Origin: Dehalococcoidales bacterium
GTDB lineage: Bacteria > Chloroflexota > Dehalococcoidia > Lucifugimonadales > Lucifugimonadaceae
DNA length: 39,813 bases
Direction of reading: 5' to 3'
NCBI GenBank assembly: GCA_009937255.1
Contig: JAACCT010000005.1
Coordinates: 1 to 39,813 of the forward strand
Shown here: piece by piece, positions 32,549-39,813 of the stretch
How the letters are laid out: each line of letters starts with the position of its first letter
Position numbering within the stretch: the stretch's first letter is position 1
Notes under the pieces: model-generated
Seen by the model: only the letters and a program-made list of their open reading frames with translations
The model's database searches: none
Told to the model about the DNA's origin: nothing
Position numbers and translations under genes: made by a program

Positions 32549-33559
32549 TTAATCTAATTTTGCTAATAATATTTGAAGTAAATCTAAAGTTCTATTAGAA
32601 TATCCCCACTCATTGTCATACCAGCTTACTATTTTAAACATATTTTCACCAATTTTTAGAGTAGAACTTAAATCGATTACTGAAGAATGGGTATTACCTA
32701 AAAAATCTATTGATACCAATTCTTCATTAGTAACATCTATAATTCCTTTTAAATCATTTTGAGAATAATATGTAAAAACCTCATTTATCTCCTTTATTGA
32801 TGTGTTTTTTTCTAAAATTATATTTAAGTCAACTACTGAGCAGCTTGGAGTTGGGACTCTAAATGCCATTCCATCAATTTTTCCTTCAACCGATTTTATA
32901 ACTTTTGAAACTGATTTAGCAGCTCCTGTTGTGGTAGGTATAATACTTGTAGCTCCAGCTCTTGCTCTTCTTAAGTCTTTGTGTGAATTATCTAATATAT
33001 TTTGATCATTCGTATATGAGTGAATAGTTGTCATAAAACCACTTTTAATTTTAAAATTATCTTCAAGAACTTTTATAACTGGCGCTAAACAATTGGTTGT
33101 ACAAGAAGAATTAGAAATAATATGATGCTTTTGCTCATCATAATTATTTTCATTTACTCCCATTACAATAGTTATATCTTCATCTTTACCAGGGGCGGTC
33201 AGAAGGACTTTTTTTACTGATCCTCGCAAATGATGAGAAGCATTTTTTTTATCATTAAATTTTCCGGTGGATTCAATTACTATTTCAATATTTTCTTTAT
33301 CCCAAGGAATTAATGAAGGATTATTTTCATTAAAGAATTTAATTTTTCTATCACCAGCATATAAATAATTTTGATCATATTTGATATCTAAATCTAGCTT
33401 TCCATAAGAAGAATCATATTTAAGTAAATGTGTGTAAGTTTTTGTATCTGATCTACCATTTATTGCTGCTATATTTATATCTAAATTATTTTCTAAAATA
33501 ATTCTAAGAATTTGTCTACCTATTCTTCCAAATCCGTTTATTCCTATATTTTTTACCAT
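32549..33559 (-). CDS. gap: Glyceraldehyde-3-phosphate dehydrogenase
   Basis: INGFGRIGRQILR; IISNSSCTTNCLAPVIKVL; RRARAGATSIIPTTTGAAKSV; SWYDNEWGYSNR. Confidence 0.97.
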   Translation of the reverse strand: MVKNIGINGFGRIGRQILRIILENNLDINIAAINGRSDTKTYTHLLKYDSSYGKLDLDIKYDQNYLYAGDRKIKFFNENNPSLIPWDKENIEIVIESTGKFNDKKNASHHLRGSVKKVLLTAPGKDEDITIVMGVNENNYDEQKHHIISNSSCTTNCLAPVIKVLEDNFKIKSGFMTTIHSYTNDQNILDNSHKDLRRARAGATSIIPTTTGAAKSVSKVIKSVEGKIDGMAFRVPTPSCSVVDLNIILEKNTSIKEINEVFTYYSQNDLKGIIDVTNEELVSIDFLGNTHSSVIDLSSTLKIGENMFKIVSWYDNEWGYSNRTLDLLQILLAKLD

Positions 33560-33566
33560 AATTTAA

Positions 33567-34856
33567 TTATTTATTTAAAATTTTATTTCCAGCATATATT
33601 GATGAATTACTTAGTTTTTCTTCAATTCTAAGTAAACGATTATATTTTGCAACTCTATCTGACCTAGCTGGTGCTCCAGTTTTTATCTGTCCAGAACCTG
33701 TACCAACAGCTAAATCTGCTATCGTTGTATCTTCCGTTTCTCCTGATCTATGACTTATGACACATTTGAAATTATTTTTTTTAGCCATTTTTATTGTTTC
33801 AATAGTTTCTGAAATTGTACCAACTTGATTAAATTTAATTAGTATTGAGTTAGCCGAAATTTTATCAATTCCTTCTTTAAGATATTTTTTTTGAGTAACA
33901 AAAAGGTCATCTCCCACTATTTGTAAATCCTTGCCATGTTTTTTAGTAAATTTTCCCCATCCATTCCAATCATCTTCTGCTAATCCGTCTTCTATAGAAT
34001 ATATGGGATATTTTTTTATTAATTTTGTATAGTAATCTATCATTTCCTCAGATGATAAAATTTTTCTATCTTTTGTTAAATTATATTTTCCATCTTTTTC
34101 AAACTCTGAAGCGGCAGGATCTAAGGCTATAAAAATTTCTTTTCCTGGCTTGAAGTTTGATTTTTCTATCGCTTCCATTATGAAATCTAAAACTTCATTA
34201 TTAGACAATCCACTTGGCGCAAATCCACCCTCAAATCCTACATTTGTAGACAACCCTTTATTTTCAAGAATTTTTCCTAAGGTACTATAAATTTCTGATC
34301 CAGCTCTAATAGCCTCCTTAAATGATTCAAATCCAACAGGAGTTATCATGAATTCTTGAAAGTCAGTTGAATTAACTGCGTGCGCTCCCCCATTCATAAT
34401 ATTTAACATAGGAACAGGTAAAATATGTTCAGAATCATCATTAATTAAATCAGAAACTCTTTTGTAAAGAGGTATTTTCTCAGATAAACTTGATGCTATC
34501 AAAGTAGCTAATGAAACTCCCAAAATAGCATTAGCACCTAAGTTTGGTTTCATTTCAGTTCCATCTAAATCTATCATTAATTGATCAATATTTTCTTGAT
34601 CTCTAACATCCAAAGATACTATTGACTTAGCTATAATATTATTAATATTATTTACAGCTTCTGTGACTCCTTTTCCTTTATATCTATTTGAGTCATTATC
34701 TCTAAGTTCTAACGCTTCTCTAATTCCTGTACTTGCACCAGAAGGTACAGATGATATTGCAACTATATTATTATCAAGTTCAAGTTCTACCCCTACAGTT
34801 GGATTGCCTCTTGAATCTAAAATTTCACTAGCATTTATTGATTTTATTTTATGCAT
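33567..34856 (-). CDS. eno: Enolase
   Basis: ASEILDSRGNPTVGVELEL; SGASTGIREALELRD; MPMLNIMNGGAHA-type motif (VPMLNIMNGGAHAVNS); SHRSGETEDTTIADLAVG. Confidence 0.98.
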   Translation of the reverse strand: MHKIKSINASEILDSRGNPTVGVELELDNNIVAISSVPSGASTGIREALELRDNDSNRYKGKGVTEAVNNINNIIAKSIVSLDVRDQENIDQLMIDLDGTEMKPNLGANAILGVSLATLIASSLSEKIPLYKRVSDLINDDSEHILPVPMLNIMNGGAHAVNSTDFQEFMITPVGFESFKEAIRAGSEIYSTLGKILENKGLSTNVGFEGGFAPSGLSNNEVLDFIMEAIEKSNFKPGKEIFIALDPAASEFEKDGKYNLTKDRKILSSEEMIDYYTKLIKKYPIYSIEDGLAEDDWNGWGKFTKKHGKDLQIVGDDLFVTQKKYLKEGIDKISANSILIKFNQVGTISETIETIKMAKKNNFKCVISHRSGETEDTTIADLAVGTGSGQIKTGAPARSDRVAKYNRLLRIEEKLSNSSIYAGNKILNK

Positions 34857-34879
34857 ATTACCTCTTAATCTATCTCAAT

Positions 34880-35599
34880 CTAAGTGTTATCTATTTGATC
34901 AATTATTTTACTTTGTTCCTTCAAAATAATTTTTATTCCATTAGTACCTAATTCTAAAAGAGTATTCATTTCAGTTCTAGAAACTAAATTATCCTCAGAT
35001 GTTCCTTGGATTTCTACTATATCTAAATTTTCATTTAATACAATATTCATATCAAAATCAGCTATAGAGTCTTCTGAATAATCAAGATCAAGCAAAAAAT
35101 CATTATTCACTTTTCCAACACTTATTGCTGCAATTTGATTTTTAAAAAACTTTTTTGGGCTTGAATTATAATAGTTTTTTAGAGCTAAATATGTAGCTAT
35201 GAATGCTCCAGAAATAGAAGCAGTTCTTGTCCCCCCATCTGCATTTAGTACGTCACAATCAATAGTTATTAAAACTCCGGGGATCAAACTTAAATCTATA
35301 GCCTGCCTTAATGATCTACCTATAAGCCTTTGGATTTCTTGAGTGCGCCCACTCATTCTATTTCCTCTATCTCTATTCACTCTATCTCCGGAAGAGTTTG
35401 GAAGCATACTATACTCAGCTGTAATCCAACCTTTATTTTCATTAAGTAACCATCTAGGAACATTCCTTGAAATATTCGTTGAACATATAACTTTTGTATC
35501 TTCAAAATTTATTAATACTGAACCGATAGAGTTTTTTTGAAAGTTTGGAACTATACTTATTTTTCTAGGTTCATCTTGTTTTCTATTGTTTTTTCTCAT
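34880..35599 (-). CDS. rph: Ribonuclease PH
   Basis: VICSTNISRNVPRWLLNENKGWITAEYSMLPNSSGDRVNRDRGNRMSGRTQEIQRLIGRSLR; TIDCDVLNADGGTRTASISGAF; likely start MRKNNRK. Confidence 0.96.
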   Translation of the reverse strand: MRKNNRKQDEPRKISIVPNFQKNSIGSVLINFEDTKVICSTNISRNVPRWLLNENKGWITAEYSMLPNSSGDRVNRDRGNRMSGRTQEIQRLIGRSLRQAIDLSLIPGVLITIDCDVLNADGGTRTASISGAFIATYLALKNYYNSSPKKFFKNQIAAISVGKVNNDFLLDLDYSEDSIADFDMNIVLNENLDIVEIQGTSEDNLVSRTEMNTLLELGTNGIKIILKEQSKIIDQIDNT

Positions 35600-35686
35600 A
35601 GTATCATTGTACAAAAAATTAGACTTATTTTTGTATGTTAATCCTTATAAAAATCATACTTATATAAAAAACATTTTGGAGTTAAA

Positions 35687-36598
35687 ATGAAAATTGCAAT
35701 TATGGGAGCTGGGGCTGTAGGAAGTTATTATGGAGCAATTTTTAAAAAATATGGGTTTGATGTAACTCTTATTACTAGAGGTAAACATTATGAACAAATT
35801 AATAAAAATGGTTTGAATGTGAAATCTTTTTGGGGAGATTTTAATTTAAAAATCCCTTGTTTTAATGATGTTAAAAATTTAAAATCATTTGATTTGATTT
35901 TTCTTACAACAAAGCTTTATTCAAATAATCAATCTATTAAAGATTTAAAAAATATTTCAAATTCTAAAACTATAATTATTACTATTCAAAATGGAGTAAG
36001 TAGTCATATTGAAATTTATAAAGAAATCGAGTCAAAGAATATTATTCCGGCCGCTACATATATAGAAGCTGAGATTCCAACACCTGGTGTTGTTTTGCAG
36101 AAGGGTTCTAATGTAACTATAGAGATGGGTGAAATTAATGGAGAAATATCCAAAAGAATTAAAGAAATTAAAAATATCTTTTCTGCAGAAGAACTGACTA
36201 TAAATATTTCTAAAAATATACTATCTACACTTTGGAAAAAAATGATTATTGTTGGATCTTTTGGAACTATAATGTCATCTTTTAGACTATCTTTCTTAGA
36301 TTTAATAAACTCAAATTATGGAGAAGATATTTTATTGGAAACAATGAAAGAAATTTTATCTGTGGGTATAGCAGATGGAATAGATTTGAGTGATGTTGAC
36401 ATTAATCAAAATATATTAGATTTAAAAAAAGATCCTGAATCTATGACTTCTTCTATGCAAAATGATTTGAACAGTGGAAAACCTTTAGAAATTGATAATA
36501 TTTTAGGATATGTAGTGAAATTATCAAAAAAATATAATATTCCTACGCCTTATAGTACAACTTTAGTTGCTTCTTTGGATAAATTTAAGAAAGGATAA
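35687..36598 (+). CDS. 2-dehydropantoate 2-reductase family (PanE/ApbA)
   Basis: MKIAIMGAGAVGSYYGAIFKKYGFDVTLITRG; LTTKLY; TIQNGVSSHIEI; SSMQNDLNSGKPLEIDNILGYVV. Confidence 0.9.
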   Translation: MKIAIMGAGAVGSYYGAIFKKYGFDVTLITRGKHYEQINKNGLNVKSFWGDFNLKIPCFNDVKNLKSFDLIFLTTKLYSNNQSIKDLKNISNSKTIIITIQNGVSSHIEIYKEIESKNIIPAATYIEAEIPTPGVVLQKGSNVTIEMGEINGEISKRIKEIKNIFSAEELTINISKNILSTLWKKMIIVGSFGTIMSSFRLSFLDLINSNYGEDILLETMKEILSVGIADGIDLSDVDINQNILDLKKDPESMTSSMQNDLNSGKPLEIDNILGYVVKLSKKYNIPTPYSTTLVASLDKFKKG

Positions 36599-36602
36599 AT
36601 TT

Positions 36603-37298
36603 ATGGATATAAAATTTAGTGAGATAAAAAAACTATCTTCTCAAATGATAATAGATGCTATGGCTATTTTAGGATGGAATCAAACTATGATTAAGGGTTC
36701 TAATTCATTATTTAAAGGAAAAAAAATTTTTGGAGAAGCCGTAACATTAAGTTTTTTACCTTATAGAAAAGATTTATTAGAAGATTTGCCAAAAAGAAGT
36801 AAATCTCCTGAATATGAAGCTTTTGAACTTTGTGGCCCAAATAAAGTGCTAGTGGCATCTTCAATTGGCCCATTAGAATCTATTGGTGGAGATATAAAGT
36901 TTCTTAGACTTTTTCAAAAAAAAGCTGAAGGAATAGTAACCGATGGTGCAGTGAGAGATTCTCAAGAATTGAAAAAATATAATTTCCCTGTCTTTGCAAA
37001 TTCATTTACTTCCAAACAAGGAGTAGGAATAATGCTTCCTTTTGGAGTGAATCAATTGATTAATTGTGGAGGGATTTTAATTAAGCCAGGAGATTTGATT
37101 TTAGGAGATGATGATGGGGTAGTTGTATTGCCTAAAATTATAGCTAATGAAGTACTTTCTATATCTCTAGAAAGAGAAGAAATTGAAAAAACTATAAAAA
37201 TGGAATTAGAGAATAACCCTGATTCTCCTGGTACATATTATCCTTTTAATGACGATACGTATAAACTATATGAAGAATTTAAAAAAACAAAAAAATAA
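36603..37298 (+). CDS. RraA/HMG-aldolase-like family protein
   Basis: GEAVTLSFLP; KAEGIVTDGAVRDSQELKKYNFPVFANSFTSKQG; PGDLILGDDDGVVVLP. ATG 36603 preferred over 36567. Confidence 0.87.
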   Translation: MDIKFSEIKKLSSQMIIDAMAILGWNQTMIKGSNSLFKGKKIFGEAVTLSFLPYRKDLLEDLPKRSKSPEYEAFELCGPNKVLVASSIGPLESIGGDIKFLRLFQKKAEGIVTDGAVRDSQELKKYNFPVFANSFTSKQGVGIMLPFGVNQLINCGGILIKPGDLILGDDDGVVVLPKIIANEVLSISLEREEIEKTIKMELENNPDSPGTYYPFNDDTYKLYEEFKKTKK

Positions 37299-37325
37299 TC
37301 TTAAGTAGTAATTTGGAGTAAAAAT

Positions 37326-38267
37326 ATGTCAATTGACGGAATAGCTTTTCATAAAGGAGAAAAAATATTACTTAAAGATGCAACAGTAGGTGTAATGACT
37401 CATGCTTTACATTATGGCCATGCTGTATTTGAAGGAATTAGAGGTAATTGGAGTGAAGATAATCATGAAATGGTAATTTTTAGATTAAAGGAGCACTATG
37501 ATCGTCTATTAAGAGGAGCAAAAATATTAAGAATGAATCTTCCATATTCATCTCAAGAATTGTGTGACATTACTGTTGATTTAGTAAAATCAAATGGATA
37601 TGAACAAGATGTTTATATTAGGCCTTTAGCTTATAAATCTCAGGAATTAGTAGCTAATTTAAAATTACATGAATTAGATGATGATTTGACTATAATTGTA
37701 GTACCATTCGGTGCTTATATCGATAATGAAAAACCTATTAATTGTCAAACTAGTTCTTGGAGAAGACCAGAAGATACGATGATGCCAACAGGAGTCAAAT
37801 TATCTGGATTATATACGACTAGCATACTTGCTAAAACTGAAGCTGTTTCTGCAAATTTTGATGAAGCAATACTCTTAAATCATGATGGATCAGTTTCTGA
37901 AGGAAGTGGAGAAAACTTATTTATGATAAAAAATAGTGAAATTATAACTCCAACTGAAACAGACAATTGTTTGTTGGGAATAACAAGAGATTCAATTATT
38001 GATATTGTAAAAAATGAGATGGGAATAATAGTAAAAGAAAGAAAAATTCATAGATCTGAATTATATCTTGCTGACGAAATATTCTTAACTGGTACGGCTG
38101 CTCATGTTACTTCAGTAGGTTCTTTGGATAATAGAAAAATAGGATCTGGAAATATTGGAGATATTACTAAGTCGATTCAAGATTTATACTTTTCAATTGT
38201 AATAGATAATAAAAAAATTCAAAAAAAATCAGATTATTCTTCTTGGCTTACTTCATTTAGGATTTAA
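37326..38267 (+). CDS. ilvE: Branched-chain amino acid aminotransferase
   Basis: VGVMTHALHYGHAVFEGIRGNW; YIRPLAYKS; DEAILLNHDGSVSEGSGENLFMIKNSEIITP; ELYLADEIFLTGTAAHVTSV. Confidence 0.95.
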   Translation: MSIDGIAFHKGEKILLKDATVGVMTHALHYGHAVFEGIRGNWSEDNHEMVIFRLKEHYDRLLRGAKILRMNLPYSSQELCDITVDLVKSNGYEQDVYIRPLAYKSQELVANLKLHELDDDLTIIVVPFGAYIDNEKPINCQTSSWRRPEDTMMPTGVKLSGLYTTSILAKTEAVSANFDEAILLNHDGSVSEGSGENLFMIKNSEIITPTETDNCLLGITRDSIIDIVKNEMGIIVKERKIHRSELYLADEIFLTGTAAHVTSVGSLDNRKIGSGNIGDITKSIQDLYFSIVIDNKKIQKKSDYSSWLTSFRI

Positions 38268-39010
38268 ATTTGATAATTATTGCTGGATTTATTGTCTATG
38301 ATGTTTAAAGGATTTTTGTAAATCAATTTATCTAAAGATGAGGATCCTACTAAATTACGAGACTTGTCAAGATTTTTTTCTAAAAAATTATTATTAACCT
38401 CAGAGTAATTAGTTGTATCAGAAGCTATAAAATCGTAAACACCATTCTGTAATAAATTTATAGATTTTTTTTCTATATTTTCTCCAAAGTTACCTGCTAA
38501 CGAAGCTAGTGATAGTTGAAAAAGTACACCCATATCTTTTAATTGTTTTAAATTATTTATTTCCATTTGATAAGCTAATCTTTCTGGATGTGTAATTATA
38601 GGTATAACTTTATTGTTTATAATTTTTGATAATTCATTTTCTAAAAATTGATAACTATATTTTAAATTATTCAAGTCAATTAACAAAAAATTTGAATCTA
38701 ATAAACAAAAATCAATATAACTTTTTTCTTCTTTGATACTATTTTCTGAAAATAAAAATTCTACACCGGTGAATGTATTAAAATTTTTATCCAAAGTTTG
38801 AGATTTAATATTATTAAAGTTTAAAATACTATTTTTGAACTGATTAAAAAAAAGACTCTCCTCTCTAAAAGGTATATATTTTTCAGAAATCACATAAATA
38901 GATTCGGTAAAAATATCAATATTTTTATTTTCTTTCAAAAGATTTACATGATTTTCAATTATAAGATTCGAATTATAAAAATTAAAAGATTTATTATTAA
39001 TATCTATCAT
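38264..39010 (-). CDS. CpsB/YwqE-like PHP-family protein with eroded metal-binding residues
   Basis: PIITHPERLAYQMEINNLKQLKDMGVLFQLSLASLAGNFGENIEKKSINLLQNGVYDFIASDTTN parallels the CpsB/YwqE C-terminal half; the N-terminus reads MIDINNK where MIDIHxH is expected. Confidence 0.72.
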   Translation of the reverse strand: MIDINNKSFNFYNSNLIIENHVNLLKENKNIDIFTESIYVISEKYIPFREESLFFNQFKNSILNFNNIKSQTLDKNFNTFTGVEFLFSENSIKEEKSYIDFCLLDSNFLLIDLNNLKYSYQFLENELSKIINNKVIPIITHPERLAYQMEINNLKQLKDMGVLFQLSLASLAGNFGENIEKKSINLLQNGVYDFIASDTTNYSEVNNNFLEKNLDKSRNLVGSSSLDKLIYKNPLNIIDNKSSNNYQI

Positions 39011-39724
39011 TTAAGATCTTGCTACGATCATTCTAAAAGATTCTGCATATTTAAAATCTGATTCTTTTGCTGAATCTTTTAGTCGTTTTAAAATATTTTT
39101 TCCATAATCTGAACCTAAACTTAGCCCAGGTAATTGACTCTCATGTTTGGCTAATGATTCAATTTTGTTTGAAGCAAATTCTGAAACATCTATTGATACA
39201 TTTGGTGTATCACTTCCCCAAAAAAGTAAATCTTTAACTTTATGAGGTTGGACTTCATTATTTATTTGTTCTGGGAAATGTAGATGATCTCTTGCATAAG
39301 GGTAAATGGCATCCATCACTGAAAAACCTAGATTTCTATGGTCACGATGTAGAAAATTATTCATTCTGAATGGGTCGTGAGTAAATACTGTTTCAGGTTT
39401 AAATTTTCTAATGTTAAGTACTAAATCTGAAAGTAACTTTCTATTAGATTCTAACATTCCATCTATAAAATTTAGACTGATAATTTCTTTTACACCTAAT
39501 ACATTTGCAGCTTCAATTTGTTCATTTGATCGTATGTCTACAATTTTATTGCTAGTCATATTCATATCATTTGAGCCGCTAGAACCTGTAGTAGCTAAGA
39601 CATATACTACTTCTGAACCATTTTTAATCCATTTAGCTATTGTCGCGCCAGTACCTATTTCTGCATCATCGGGATGGGCAAAAATCACCATTGCTTTTTT
39701 TGGTATATATTTATATTCTTTCAT
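39011..39724 (-). CDS. PIG-L/LmbE-family deacetylase
   Basis: VIFAHPDDAEIGTGATIAKWIKNGSEVVYVLATTGSSGS; VFTHDPFRMNNFLHRDHRNLG. Confidence 0.93.
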   Translation of the reverse strand: MKEYKYIPKKAMVIFAHPDDAEIGTGATIAKWIKNGSEVVYVLATTGSSGSNDMNMTSNKIVDIRSNEQIEAANVLGVKEIISLNFIDGMLESNRKLLSDLVLNIRKFKPETVFTHDPFRMNNFLHRDHRNLGFSVMDAIYPYARDHLHFPEQINNEVQPHKVKDLLFWGSDTPNVSIDVSEFASNKIESLAKHESQLPGLSLGSDYGKNILKRLKDSAKESDFKYAESFRMIVARS

Positions 39725-39813
39725 AGTAATAATATAATTCTTTATTATTTTATTATAAGAAAAATATAATAAAATAAATTAAACAATTAATAAATATTAT
39801 GGTAAAAATTGAT

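Noticed and set aside
34663-34929. 88-aa plus-strand ORF
   Set aside because: Antisense to the N-terminal part of enolase.
39411-39737. 108-aa plus-strand ORF
   Set aside because: Antisense to the PIG-L deacetylase gene.
39799-39813. Start of another CDS at the right edge (ATGGTAAAAATTGAT)
   Set aside because: Only five codons are visible; cannot be supported.

Overview
AT-rich (~30% GC by eye) bacterial chromosomal segment. It holds mostly housekeeping and biosynthetic genes, one 16S rRNA gene and five tRNA genes. The gene content and 16S signature suggest a small-genome marine Chloroflexota (SAR202/Dehalococcoidia-like) lineage, but that is inference and was not checked. Main blocks: prfB 3' end; dpp/opp-type peptide transporter plus gamma-glutamyltranspeptidase; a phosphatidylinositol cassette (ino1, PimA-like glycosyltransferase, CDP-alcohol phosphatidyltransferase) plus an M-type gluzincin; amtB-glnB; a Trp/Leu/Cys tRNA cluster; NHL / DUF1800 / DUF1501 genes; a UCA-anticodon tRNA with a leucine-type body; phosphohexomutase; an AdoMet-cycle operon (rhodanese, PfkB kinase, ahcY, metK); a stand-alone 16S rRNA with a ~33-35 bp processing stem, then tRNA-Ile and a terminator but no 23S/5S; transporters; alkA; a frame-disrupted Nudix gene; tmk; an R3H AAA ATPase; pdxST; gap-eno-rph; panE-like, RraA-like and ilvE; a degenerate CpsB/YwqE-type PHP protein; and a PIG-L deacetylase. 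No CRISPR array, prophage or transposase was seen. Strongest second-look items: (1) the leucine-like tRNA with a UCA (UGA-reading) anticodon, together with rare UGA stop use; (2) the unlinked 16S with mutually exclusive leader/trailer RNA pairings; (3) the PI/PIM-like cassette outside Actinobacteria (if the taxonomy holds); (4) GlnR-box-like operator pairs upstream of amtB; (5) a PHP phosphatase homologue that has lost its metal ligands. All calls come from reading the sequence and translations by hand; no searches were run.
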